Assembly (NCBI GenBank): GCA_029204225.1
Contig: CM055098.1
Coordinates: 3,459,607-3,523,606, forward strand
Source of the DNA: Diphasiastrum complanatum
Taxonomy: Eukaryota; Streptophyta; Lycopodiopsida; Lycopodiales; Lycopodiaceae
DNA length: 64,000 nucleotides
Direction: 5' to 3'
The notes under the pieces were generated by a model, which ran no database searches, had not been told where the DNA came from, and worked only from the letters and a program-made list of their open reading frames with translations. A program made the translations under genes and the position numbers. Below, one piece after another: positions 22,082-33,861 of this stretch (the stretch's first letter is position 1; each line of letters begins with the position of its first letter).

Positions 22082-22480
22082 CTTAAATCCTTTAAAGCGC
22101 CAGGTAATTCTAGTATTTCTTTTGTTGATTTATCCTTTAAGGATGGCACTAGTTGTGAGAATTGTTGCTTTAATATAGGTGTTTTTGGCCCCCATGATCT
22201 CATTCGTATGAATGAAATCGTAGGATGCCAAGCTGTGACTGTTCTTTTTGATGATGGTTCCACACATAACTTCATAAATGCTAAACTAGTGCAGAAGCTC
22301 AAGGCAGCCACCGCGCCAAGTAATCACGTGTATTGGTGAAAATGGCGTCCGGGGAAGATCGGCAAGCTTGGGACCAGGTTGTTCCTCAGTTGCCGCTTAA
22401 GATTCAAGATTATGTTGAACCATTGGATTTTCATATTATGAATTTCGATAGCTTTACTCCACAAATGAGTCTTTAAGGAT
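22082..22480 (+). pseudogene. Family C protease region
   Basis: The frame continues after gag: ISFVDLSFKDGTSCENCCFN, then FGPHDLIRMNEIVGCQAVTV and the active-site box FDDGSTHNFINAKLV. A stop occurs at about 22338, and later parts are frame-shifted. DDG replaces the DTG/DSG of classical retropepsins, as in family A. Confidence 0.82.
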
Positions 22481-22590
22481 TATGTGACTCATAGTATTTC
22501 CTTTTTGCATAATGGCTCGTTGGTTGAACTAAAAGGTGATGTATATAGGCCTTTTCATTCTATGGTTTTTGCTTTAATAGTTGTTAATAT

Positions 22591-23253
22591 TTGAAAGACT
22601 CTTGTAATAAAGTTTATCTTTGCTTTTTAAAAGATGAAGTCTATGTGGATGACCATGCAGTTCAGAGTCTAAATATTGATTCATTGCGTTTGCTTTTGAA
22701 TGTGTCTATAAATAATCCCTTAAGTGTTAATTCACCTGAAGGAAGAATATTTAACAAACTTAGTCAAGAGTATAGCGATGTCTTTCCTGATAAACTTCTT
22801 GATGGCCTACCTCCCCAAAGGAGTGTTGACCATCAGATAGAATTGCTTCTTGGAAACCAACCTGTATCTCTTTTTCCATACAGGGTTAGCATCAAGGAAG
22901 AGGATGAAATTTCTAGGCAGTTACAAGAACTTCTAAGGATGGGCCATATTCAGCCTAGTAAGTCCCCTTGGGGAGCACCAATCCTTTTGGTTAGTAAAAA
23001 GGATGGTGGCACATGTTTGTGTGGTGGCTTTAAAAAGTTAAATGATTTAACCATCAAGAACAGATATCCCTTACCTAGGATGGATGATAAGAGTTTTTAG
23101 TGTTACCTTTTGGACTCACGAATGCGCCTGCCACTTTCCAGCAGATGATGATGAACGATAATTTGGACGACTTATTAGTTTATAGTTGGATCCTTGAGGA
23201 GCATGAAGAGCATCTTCGTATTGTCTTGGATCTTCTAAGACAAGACGAGCTCT
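22591..23253 (+). pseudogene. Family C reverse transcriptase with internal deletions
   Basis: [20 protein letters not shown], then [20 protein letters not shown] and [15 protein letters not shown] start the domain. After RYPLPRMDD the sequence jumps directly to [18 protein letters not shown], so the segment with the first catalytic Asp ([10 protein letters not shown] in family A) is missing. A second deletion joins this to LDDLLVYSW, which keeps the LDD box. It cannot encode an active polymerase. Confidence 0.88.
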
Positions 23254-23938
23254 ATGTTAAGTCGTAAGGTACAAGAATGGCCGCGACCTCAGACAATTCG
23301 TGATGTGAAATCCTTCTTGGGCTTCACAGGATTTTTTCACAAGTTCATTTTGGACTATGCCTTAATAGCATTGCCCATAACAAACGTTCTTAAGGGGGTG
23401 AAGAAAAAATGTAGCCGCAGAAAAAGTCCCTTGATAACATGGACTGATGAAATGAATGAGAGTTTTGAGACTCTCAAGCACTATGTTTCTACGGCTCCAA
23501 TTTTACACATTGTCGATCCTAACTGACCGTTTGTGGTTGATATGGATACTAGCGACTTTGTTGTAGGAGCGGTCCTTTATCAGGATGGTAAACCAGTTGC
23601 TTTTGAACACAAAAAGCTGGATCCTGCTCAGACAGGGTATTCTACCTATGAGAAGGACCTTTTGCAGTCATTCACGCATTAAAATCTGGAGGCATTATCT
23701 TTATGGTGCCAGATTTACGGTGATGACTAATCATAAGTACATTTATGATGCCAAGGACCTTTGTGGCCGTAAGGCTAGATGGTTGGAACTCATTCAGGAG
23801 TTTGTGTTCAACATTAAGTATCGTAAAGGTACGTCAAACTGCGTTGTCGATGCCTTGAGTCAGATTGGAGAGATTAATCAGTTGTGCTTTGCTGAGATCC
23901 AATCTGATTTGTATCTTTCACTTCGAGATCTTTGTTGA
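23254..23938 (+). pseudogene. Family C RNase H region
   Basis: RPQTIRDVKSFLGFTGFFHK, ALPITNVLKGVKKK, ETLKHYVSTAPILHIVDPN, then a TGA and VDMDTSDFVVGAVLYQDGKP. Later frames show RKARWLELIQEFVFNIKYRK and NCVVDALSQIGEINQLCFA. Several lesions; the first catalytic Asp region reads MDTSD instead of TDASD. Confidence 0.85.
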
Positions 23939-24010
23939 ACCGATGGGATTTTTGGTCGTATCTGGCTAGATGTCCTGACGGGAAATTCTAGATCTAGTGA
24001 TGACCTTGGG

Positions 24011-24748
24011 ATGCAAGATCCCCAGCAATCTCGAATTGACAAGATACTTGAAGACTATTCCATAAGGAATGGCCTGCTTTTCCGAAAGGGAAAGGTTTGT
24101 GTGCCGGATAGGAAGGACTTGCGGGCCCAAATCCTACAGCACGGTCATGACAACCCTTGTGCTGGTCACCCAGGCATACAGAGGACACTTGACCTTGTCA
24201 GGCAGAATTTCTTCTGGCCAAAGATGAAAGGTCATGTCGAGGCATACAGTCAAGGTTGTGAACAATGCCAGCAAAATAAAGCAGAAAGACTCAAAGTTGC
24301 GGGTCTTATACATCCCTTGGAAATTCCCAACAAGAAATGGGAAAGTATTTCAATGGATTTTGTGATTGGATTCCCTAAAACCCGGAGTGGTCATGATGCC
24401 ATTTGGGTGGTGGTTGACAGGCTAACCAAGATGGCGCAATTTATACCAACTAAACTAACTACATCTGAATTAGCCCAGCTTTTCGTTGAAAAGTTATTCA
24501 GATTGTATGGTTTGTCGAATGATATTGTTAGTGATCGTGACTCCAAATTCACTGGCAAGTTCTGGCAATCAGTATTTGAAAAACTTGAAATAACCCTTAA
24601 TCTTTGTTCTTTGGATCACCTAGAATCTGATGGACAGACAGAACGTGTTAACCAGACGTTGGAAGATATGCTTAGAGCATATGTTTCTCACCGACATACG
24701 AAGTTGACAATAGTACAACAGACTGTTCTAACTACATGGAAAGACTAG
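24011..24748 (+). pseudogene. Family C integrase, N-terminal and core domains
   Basis: An open frame. The linker is SIRNGLLFRKGKVCVPD, the HHCC motif runs from HGHDNPCAGHPG to CEQCQQNKAERL, and the core has [34 protein letters not shown] and [20 protein letters not shown], so all three DDE residues are present. The frame breaks after SHRHTKL and the C-terminal domain is missing. This is the best preserved part of family C. Confidence 0.9.
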
Positions 24749-26400
24749 TTGCTAGGCTTGGCATGGGGCATATCGAAACGCTATGCATAATTCAATAGGT
24801 TGAAACAAATAAAACACTAGAGAGCGAGGAAAAAAAAAGTTCAAAAAAACAATTGGCACTAAAGGTATGCCTTTAAATACTAGTAGATTAGGGCTGGCTT
24901 AGGGGTAGGAATAGGGATAGACTTAGGTGATCGTGGGGCACTGTCCCAGTTAGTCATGGCGGTCGTTGAGCTCGTCACCATCATCAGGTTTCATTGAGTT
25001 TCACATGTCGAGCCGATCGAGAAAAGGTATTTAAAGGCAATCGACAACGACAAAGCATGCCGCACTTCATTTGCGCGAACTAACATTACTTGCAACCAGC
25101 TCTATTGCAGAGAGCATGGCTATCAATTCCACGCGTGTGAAGAGGTGAGTTTCAAAAGTTTTTTAGTATTTTATTTATTTTCTATTTTGTAATGGCTTGA
25201 ACAAAACTAAAGGATCCCATGACCGATTTTGTAGCTTGTTCGTACCACAAGCCACAACAACTAATAAATTATTCAATTGAGATTTTTTCTCGCCTGCAGA
25301 ATGGTTGGTGTTAAATCTATTTAGCGGTACTAGTAGGACAAGCGCATGTGTTGTTCAAAAGGGCAGGCGTAGAACTAGGCAGTAGACTAGTAGAATTTAT
25401 TAAAATGAGAATGAAATCTCTCTTTGTTTTGCTCGATAAATTAGGAGAGGTGGCCCATGGGAAAGGCTATGTAAATGACAAAAGCAGCAGCATTCGCTTG
25501 TCAACAAAGCCACAACCTCCTGCCAATAACAAAATTGATGATGTGGGCGATTTAGCTAGTCATATTATTTAGGAGTACAATGTGCAAGTACATCAGGTTG
25601 ACACACAAGAGACAATAGCACCGGTTATTGATGCTCCTTTTGCGAAAGATGTAAATGACATTGTTGATTTTTAACATAAAATACAGTTACTTATTTCTCA
25701 TGTCACTATGTTAACATTTCATATCTAATTTTCTTTAAGTTGAAAAAACAATTCATTTTTACTAATACTTTGCAGTGAAAAAGTGATGAACTTGGTTGAA
25801 AAAAAAAACATCAAATTCTATTTAAATTCATGTTTGCAAAACAATTCAAAAATAGCACAAAATAATTAAAATATTATTTTTTCAAATGCTAAGCACTCAC
25901 AATATTTAAATTACACTACTTTTGTAAATGATATGCTTAGAAAGTTTCTTAAAAAGAGAGCGCAAGTGAAGAAATTATTTTGAGAATTTTAAAAAGTTAC
26001 AATATTAAGAATCATAACATTTTTTAAAAAAATAAAAAACAAAAATCTCAATTAATAATGTTTTCACTCTCAAAAAAAATTCTTTTATGTACAAATCATA
26101 GTTGCAGCGAATCGCGATTCGCTTCACAGAATCGTTTAAAAAAAAAAACCAGAAACTCGATTTCAGGCCTCCTCGCGCACAGAACTGTGCCAGCAGTGGA
26201 GGAGGCAAATTTTTTTTCTGAGAGCTGTGGGCATCCAATCTTCGCAAGTGAATAGTTGGCAGGCATCTACTCGGTGATACGGAGGTGGTGTGCACGGTGC
26301 CGGGTGGGTCTAAGCTTTGTGGAGAGTGAAACGACCAATTTTCGATATTTGGTAAGTGTAGGCTTGATTTTTTGCAATTGTTGACATTGAGCTGTAGGCA
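24749..26400. other. AT-rich stretch without a recognisable gene
   Basis: Only short frames of no known similarity occur, for example 25348-25572. It may include the 5' part of the hAT element that follows, but I see no terminal inverted repeat. The minus-strand frame at 26005-26577 is antisense to the hAT region. Confidence 0.5.
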
Positions 26401-26420
26401 ACCAAATCGAGCGTAGTTTG

Positions 26421-28398
26421 GCTCTAGACTACCTTTCCTCACGCCATCCGCAGCAGCAGCAGGACCATCAAATGAGCATGTTGGTTCAGCAGCAGCGGGT
26501 GCTTCTCGACCCGCCTCCTCGGCAGCAGATGCACCACATGCTTCGGCAGATGTCGCCAGAAAGAGTGACACACCCACGGATCAGCCATCCGTTGGGCATG
26601 CTAGACCACGAGCACCATATACACAGCAGAGAGGGGTTAGGCCCAGGCAGCAGACCCTTGATCGATGCGGCGGCAGAGAGAGCAGCAAGCCCGTTGCACT
26701 CGACTGTGTGGCTAGTTATTTTACGAGTGCGGCATTGCCTTTGCTGTTGCTGACACTTGGGTGTTCAGGGAGTTTTGTGCACAGATGGCGGCCGTGGATG
26801 CTACATGGACACCTCCCAAGCGAGAGGCACTACGAGGTAGGTTGCTTCGTCAAGAGGAGGAGACCATCACGCGGGAGTTGAGTTCCATTCGCTCAGCTTG
26901 GCAGCAGTAAGTAGCTTGTCTTTATAATCTCTTTGCATGTGTTTAGGATTTACTGGTGCCGCAATTTCTACATGTAGCTAATGAGTGTTTTGCGGCAGGT
27001 ATGGATGCACGATATTGAGTGATGGATGGACCAACATTCGTCGGCGATCCGTCATCAATGTCTTTGTTTCTTGCCCGCTTGGCACAGTATTCCTACGTGG
27101 CGTGGATGCCACTCGAGGTGGTGATGCCATCACAGCCGATTTCATATGGGGTTGCAGATCACTTCTACGGCCATGCGCCTGGTCACTTTTGTCACCAGGA
27201 AGAGGCGTGTGTTGGCCCTGTTCCGCACCTTCTCCACCCTAAACCTGAAGAAGCCCGCACCCACACGCTTTGCATTTTACTTCTTGGTGCTAGAGCGATT
27301 GGTGGTAGTGAAGGACGCATTGCGGCGGATGGTTTCCAGTGTGGCCTTCCGGGACTTTACAGACCTCCCCCATTCGGCATTTTTCTAGTCCACTGTGTAC
27401 GGCGACGAGTTCTGGAGAGCTGCTGAGGAGATTAGTGGGATCCTTCTACCCATTTACAGAGTGTTGCGCCTGGTAGACCGTGAGGGGTGCACCCTCGGTC
27501 TCATTTACGAGTTCATGGACTGCATCGGCGAGGGGATTTTGTTGTCAGCCTTGGGCGAGCACAGGTATGACTCTTCAGTGTCTAGTTTGTGGTTTCTCAC
27601 TTGAGTCTGATGCGTTTCTTTTATGCTATGGTTTAGTGATTGTTGTAATTTGTCTGCTGCAGGAGGCGCGAGATCTCACGTATCTGGGAGGCCAGATGGG
27701 ACTACTTCCACCGACCCATCCACGCCATAGCCCACATGTTGCACCCCTTGTGGCGCTCTACCCGAGAGAGGGACGATCAGAGGCTGCATCGGGGATGGGT
27801 GGAGTACACGGAGCTCGTATGGCCCGGACCAGGTACGTGTGAGAAATCGGTTGGTAGCAATGTTACTGCAGTATTGTACTCATTGGTAGTATCTGAATTC
27901 GAGGGGTCTTACATGTGCCATATTTTCCTTTTGCCAACAAGTCCGATGCTGGCCAACATTGCAAGCCAGTTGCTCGCATTTGAGCGCTTCCAGTTTCCTT
28001 TCAATGGAGAGCAGAGTCGGCGGAGGGAGGATCAGCTGAGGCCCGTTACATGGTGGTGCATCCACAGGCGCAGCACAAGTGACCTAAGGCGATTGGCTGA
28101 GAGAGTCCTTGCACAGGACTATTCAGCAGGAGCTTGTGAGCGGAATTGGAGCACCTGGGCCTTGTATCACACACAGAAGAGGAACAGGTTGTCCATCGAG
28201 CAGTGTAGGCGGTTGGTGTTTGTAAACACCAACGGCCGTATGCTGAGGCGCACACGAGGAGAGGGTTAGATGCTCGAGGTGAGTCACATCATCACCCCTT
28301 TTTTCTTGCTATGCTTCGATGAATTGATTTGCTTTCAAAATATGCAGTGAGTTGCACAATACCTGCCTGACAACAATGTATTGTTTTTGGTTGCAGGT
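26421..28398 (+). pseudogene. hAT-type transposase gene with introns
   Basis: hAT transposases cut and paste their own DNA. The N-terminal part is Ala/Gln-rich and ends in RPRQQTLDRCGGRESSKPVA. After a frameshift near 26725 comes DTWVFREFCAQMAAVDATW and REALRGRLLRQEEE. A GT-AG intron (about 26908-26998) leads into YGCTILSDGWTNIRRRSVIN, a DUF659-like catalytic region. A second intron lies at about 27561-27660, before RREISRIWEARWDYFHRPIH, and a third starts near 27830. The C-terminal dimerisation region RLAERVLAQDYSAGACERNW is at 28090. The last exon is interrupted at 28399 by an LTR. No BED finger or terminal repeat was found. Confidence 0.85.
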
Positions 28399-28756
28399 TG
28401 TTACGAGCTCGTAACCAGTGCCGAACCCTAGGGAACACAGATAGGTCAGATACCACAATCAGGGTCGTGTCCAGTGTACATGACCAACAGGGCAAGACAG
28501 TGTGAGTAGTGTGCCCCAGCACGGTCCATAGCCATGGCGGGCCTAACACAGTCTAGGGACCCTGTCAGCAGGATAGGGCCCCCAGTTGGGTCCCGACGTG
28601 CAGTCGACCACGTCAGTGCCACGTGGCCGACACTTGGCAGTTGCATGCTACCAGTCCTCACACTGGGCTAGGAGGGGCTTACTCTATATCAGGGAGTAGG
28701 CAAGGTTGGGTGGATCAGTTAGTGTTTGCCCTACTGTGGTGTTAGGATCTATTACA
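28399..28756 (+). repeat. Family A LTR (5' LTR of the rearranged copy)
   Basis: 358 bp. The palindrome GTTACGAGCTCGTAAC is at 28400-28415, the G-box palindrome GCCACGTGGC at 28618-28627, and a TATA-like CTATATC at 28683-28689. In an active copy these would be promoter elements. Confidence 0.94.
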
Positions 28757-28757
28757 C

Positions 28758-28773
28758 TGGTATCAGAGCCATC
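28758..28773 (+). other. Primer binding site, initiator tRNA-Met type
   Basis: TGGTATCAGAGCCATC, one base after the LTR. Identical to the site in the nested copy. Confidence 0.94.
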
Positions 28774-29369
28774 TCCTTCTATGGGAGCTCAGTTTCAGCA
28801 GGGGAGAAATCCATCAGAGTGCATAGCAACTATGGTTAATATGCAAAGATAGATAGAGTAGGGTCAGCGCTGGAGAACCAGCTATCTATGGTGGAAATCT
28901 CCGTAGGATTACTTGTTTTTACAGTAAAATTTGGATCAGCTTTCTAGGCCAGGTCCAGCGCTGCCAATCAGGGTTTAAACTTCGATTTTGGAGTGGAAAT
29001 TCCGGATTTTGGAGCGTTTTCAAGTCAGGAAGTTTGATGCAGAAGCGCTGTCAGAGCAGCCTCCTTCCTTGAGTTTTGAGTGGAAATCAGTGACAAATTG
29101 AGCAAGATTTGAAGCGGATTTCTACAGCAGGTCCAGCGCTGGACAGTAGGGGATAAATTTTAGAATTTATCCTTGCATTTCAAAGGTTTTCTAGAAGTCT
29201 GAGCTTCAGACTTGCTTGTCACAGACCAGCGACCTACCAGCTGAGGTCAAATCAGAGATTCAAGCGGATTTTTGAGTCTAAATGTGGACAAATTGAGATG
29301 CTGTCAGAGCAGCGAGGGGGGATAGCAAAAGTTTCAGATCTTGTTGCACATTTTCCAACCTCAAATCAG

Positions 29370-29770
29370 GGTTTATCCCAACTAAAACCACGGTTAAAGC
29401 TTCAGAACTAGCTCAACTTTTTGTTGAGAATCTTTTTCGGCTATACGTGCTGCCTTGCAAATTGTCAGTGATTGTGACCCTAATTCATGGGGAAGTTCTG
29501 GCAAGCAGTGTTTGAAAAGTTGGAAACAACTTTGAATATGAGTTCTACAGATCATCTTGAATTGGACGGTCAAACGGAAAGGACCAATCAGACGATGGAG
29601 GACATTCTTCGAGTATATGTGGCCATCGGCATTCTGATTGGGAAAATTACCTTCTAGTGGTGGAATTTGCATATAAAAGTGCAAAACATTCAGCGACCCG
29701 GATTCAGCCCTTTCATGCTTACGTATGGTTATCAATTTTTGGATGTTCTCCAAATAGCACTGTCTAATGA
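29370..29770 (+). mobile_element. Ty3/gypsy integrase fragment, C-terminal half
   Basis: Begins at [20 protein letters not shown] and, through many frameshifts, follows the integrase core (DGQTERTNQTMED-like sequence near 29570, then EFAYKSAKHSA). No LTR is attached at the left. The start point is adjacent, within a few codons, to the end of the minus-strand integrase fragment at 1495. The right limit is uncertain. Confidence 0.8.
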
Positions 29771-32700
29771 TCACCTGGCCTTCAAATTCTTGGAGATATT
29801 GGCTTTTATGGCCAATTTGGCATGCCATTTCTCCTAACTAATTCGATCAAGCTGTGAAAACCAGCAGAAGGGCGCATTGTGGGCTGGGATTTGGACCTCC
29901 ATTCAGGATCTTTGGGTGATGGACCACCAGCTGCATGAGGGCGCATTTTGACACGGATTCTAGTTATCAGAAGGCAGCCAAGGATTTTAGTTATCAAAGG
30001 CAGCCAAGGGGACGCTGACTGGGCCTTCAAAAACAGGTAATGGGGTGCATTCTTAGGAGGTGATAGGACTGAATCCAGCCAGCAGTAGGGCAGCAAAACG
30101 GTCAGTATTTGGCCTCCAATTGATAGGCAAAGGCAGCAAACAAGGGCCGGAAAAAACCAGCGCATGGGCACCAAAAGGAATTTTGGAGGACCCACTCCAA
30201 AAACCCAGCTTAAGTAGGGGATTGATATCAGCAGGAGCAGGACTGTCTCCAGCATTTAACAGGGCTATGGACAGCTTCTAGGAAGGCAAAGAAAAGCCCA
30301 GGAGGGTCAACAAATCACCCTGGGCAGCAAGAGGATGGGAATGGCAGGAGGTATGGGTGCCAATATGTGTCAATACTTCATCCACATTCATTATGTCATA
30401 GCAATTCTCTTCATACTCAACCCAATTCCTTGAATAAACAAGCAAGGGAGCATCCACATCCTACAAAAACCAACCTTTCAAGCTATAGGCAATGAAGCAT
30501 ACTAGCATCCTGTCAACCCACATTTCACCACAAACAAGGGGGAGCTTACTAACAATTTGGCCTAATAGCAGTAGGAGCTCCCCTCTCCACAAAAAATACA
30601 TACATCTGATTCCTTCATACACACAAGAAGTAAGACTTACACCATTGTGGCCTACACACGACCATAATACTCTTTACAAACCTTGAACAATCAAGGAAGC
30701 ATGTTAACGATTCAGACTCTAAACTCAAAGCAAGAGGGAGGGGTCCACTACAAAAGCTTCTCTTAAAACAATGAATAGAAGCATGCAAACATTTTGGCAA
30801 CATAACACCTCTCCTCGCAAAATAAGATAGCAAACCCCCAACCATTCTTCAAGCATACTACCTCTCACAAAGCATGAGCGACCAAGCAAATTATCATTCT
30901 AGCAACACAATTTCCAACCTGAAAGCAAGGAGCACACAAAAAATCTGGCATAAGAACAATCAAAAGTGTCCTCTCTTTCTAGGCCCTCCCCATTTTATAG
31001 ACTTGCTTTGATGCATGTTGATGGGTAAGGTATGGCATGGATATGACAAAGAATGGCATGGGTATAGGCTATAGAGGCAAGGCGCTAGATATCATTGGAG
31101 GGTCTTTCTCTTGGGAACTCAAGAGGGAGTTATGGTAATTGGTTCAAATGGAGGTCCTTTGGTAATTGAAACGTGGTCCTTCCCTATAAGATCTTCTCAT
31201 TTGGCATTCCAATTTCCATGTCATCAAGACTTTTGTGCTTGGTCAAAGCTCCTCTTTGGGCATTTTCTTCCTATGGACTTTGTTGGTTGTCCTTTTGGCA
31301 CGGTTTTCTGTTGCGACAGTTTTCTTAAATTTTCTTCAGGCTAGGTCCCTGTTGCCTTAGGCTTCGTCCCGTACTTTAGTACATGGTTCCTCCTTTACCA
31401 ACTCAGTTTGGGTCTCATAAAACTTGTGTCATCAAAATACAATCCTTACTGTTTTTGCACGGATTTTTCCTTTCTATATATCTGTGACGGGTTTTTTGCC
31501 ATTTCTTGCCCCCCTTGTTCTCTTTGTCCTGGTTTGGAACTGTCGAATTCTCATTGGCTGGTCTTAGCTGCAAGTTCCTCAGTCTTCATGACTCATGACT
31601 CAGAAACTGCTCTTAATGGCAAGGATTCCCTCTGGGTATTATATATTCATATTCAGGAAAAGGAGTACACGGTGATGTCAACAACACCAAAAACTGTAAA
31701 AAGTCTTTGTAGCCAGTTCTAAGGCATTCTTGCAAAATCAGAGCTAGTAGTCCATTTGGGCGAACTAGGACCCCTTCAGATAATTTATAGCTATTATTCT
31801 ACCATCGAATAGCTATTACAATAGGCAATTTTCATCATATTATCGCTAAAAAAATATTGTAGAGGTGGCACTTAAACCCAAATTTTGCTGTCAAATAATC
31901 GGCTAACACGACATCAGCTTATATATTTACATTTGACATTTGCTATTAACTATGTACTTCATTGTTCAGCTATTTGATTTTGCTTTTTAATGTTCTGAAT
32001 TCCTATTCAAATGCTTAACCAATGCACTTTGTGATGGATGTTCGATAGTGGATCATGGATAACTCATAAATCACAATATTAATTGGAAGTTGGAGCATGG
32101 AATTTAGTTTCTAGACGATGGAACACTGTAGAGTCTAGAAAACAGAATTGGTTATCGCAGTTTGTGAAGTTTGAACTGTGTCCATTGTCATGTGCATTGT
32201 GATTTTAGGAACACTAATTTGGTTTCGACTTTCCATTATCTACAAGGAACAGTGAACTGTATCATGTATGTATTCATTAGCAATTTATTACTATAAGAAA
32301 CATTGTAGAGTGTAGCACTATGTATATAAAAAGTTTGCAAAGTTTTTTCCATCCTGATTCTTTCAAGATGGACCTGGTTCTGAACCACGATTCATGCCAA
32401 TTCATACGGTTCAGAACCACCCGATTTAGAACCGGGTGGAAACACAGCAACCAACATGACATTGTTATGTAGGTCCTACAAGAAACACTGCTAAGCATTT
32501 CATGCAAAGACACTCACAGTCATAATAATCAATCTGCTATAGAACGACTAGCACGACGTCTGCCCATACTAGTTAAAGAGGTGCTTAGGCAACCTTCCCA
32601 GAATCTACTCATTGGGTTACAAGGTCCCGAGAGGGACCACTTGCTCAGCAGTCTAGTAACTCCCAGACTTGTCAAATATTGATTGATATTTGTAGTGACA

Positions 32701-33191
32701 AAGTGCCTCACCTTCCATTTAGAACATGCCTAGTTCAGGCTTTCAGCCAACAAAATGGGGTATTGCACCATCATCAATTTGTTTCTATAAGGAATCTTGT
32801 TATACACTTATATTTTCTTAGAAGCTTCTTTGAATAGGCCCGGACCTCATGTTTGATTATCTTTATTGGCTGAACAACTAGATGGTAGTTAACATCATAC
32901 CACAAGTAGTTTATGACGAGCAGGAATGCTTGTTTTTATGGTAAAAGCAGTTAATGTCTGCTACTAATTTCCAGGGAATTCGGTATCTCTAGAGTCTACA
33001 TCTATATGCAGGTTGGAAACTTTCTCAGTTTGCAGTTTTTTCCCTATTATTATCCCTAATTTTTTAAGGAATTTGCATCAGACAAATGTAAAACTGTGGA
33101 ATTCATCATAGAAAGTGAGTGTGTTGCCTGCTCCTATATCTAATGCTTAAATCTATCCAAGTGAGTCAACAAAGCTTTCACTGATGTACAG
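29771..33191. other. 3.4 kb without a recognisable gene
   Basis: Moderately AT-rich. Frames at 30060, 31111 and 31408 show no known motif. This is either intron or upstream flank of the methyltransferase exons that follow; I could not find further exons of that gene here. Confidence 0.55.
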
Positions 33192-33861
33192 GGAACAGGT
33201 CTCTCACAGAAGGAAATGAGTATTTGTGATTATTTTGTGTACATACCACAATTTGGCCCTGGAACTGCTTCCTTGAATGTATCTGTAGCTGCATCTATTG
33301 TTCTACATCATTTTGCAGGTATATTTATTGGATGCAAAAGATATATTACTTTTCTTGATCCATAGATTTGTTAATTTAAAGCTCTAAAAGGTATAATATT
33401 TTATTCCATATTTTCCAACTTGCATATTTCTAGTTTAGAAATCCATATGCTTCTAGACATAAAGCTTGGACTGAAAAAACAGTGTCAAAAGCCAGAATTT
33501 GATTTGTCATACCTCCCTTTTTTGCACCTTGCAGTCAATAGTGTGTTCTCTATATTCACTACAACATGGAACTTCTGTAGTATGGGCAGGTCTCACAGAG
33601 AGAATCAGAGAAGGGAAAAAGTTTGTTGTCGGCGAAAGGCCATGTGGGAGACGAGGGCCCAGAAATTTATGCTCCGAAGCTCCTGAATCAGTCACTGCAA
33701 ACAGACTTTTACAACGAGAAGATGCTGCTAAGGACTGGCTTGAGAACGAGATACTCAACTCAGAGCAAGCTGAAACTTTGAACCATATTGCATCCTTGAA
33801 AGAACCTGTGGTTAAAGCTTCCTGCAATTTGAGTTCTTTGAGTATTTTATTTGATGACTAG
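33192..33861 (+). CDS. SpoU/TrmH-family RNA 2'-O-methyltransferase, last two exons
   Basis: SPOUT-fold enzymes of this family methylate the 2'-hydroxyl of tRNA or rRNA using S-adenosylmethionine. Exon 33192-33318 follows the acceptor TGATGTACAG and encodes GTGLSQKEMSICDYFVYIPQ, then FGPGTASLNVSVAASIVLHH. This is the C-terminal SAM-binding knot, with SLNVSVAA as the family motif. A GT-AG intron (33319-33580) splits a Val codon. Exon 33581-33861 continues WAGLTERIREGKKFVVGERP, a plant-type extension, and ends at TAG. Both exons are open and the splice phases fit, so this looks like a live host gene. Upstream exons are not visible, so it is partial or truncated. Confidence 0.85.

Larger units (their letters stand above)
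21180..24748 (+). mobile_element. Ty3/gypsy family C element, LTRs not visible, internally deleted
   Basis: A plus-strand gag-protease-RT-RNase H-integrase series with many stops and frameshifts. No LTR, primer site or PPT can be recognised at either end. The integrase stops at about 24748, before the C-terminal domain. It is closer in sequence to the integrase fragments at 1495 and 7345 than to family A. Confidence 0.9.
28399..29369 (+). mobile_element. Family A 5' LTR, primer site and partial leader
   Basis: An intact 5' end of a family A element in plus orientation, matching the reverse complement of 15990-16960. It stops at 29369 inside the leader and is followed by integrase DNA, with no gag. 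It inserted next to CAGGT at an intron/exon boundary of the hAT gene. Its missing remainder is best matched by the piece ending at 1494. Confidence 0.94.

Noticed and set aside
26005-26577. A 190-codon minus-strand frame
   Set aside because: It is antisense to the hAT N-terminal region, has low-complexity Ala content and shows no known motif.
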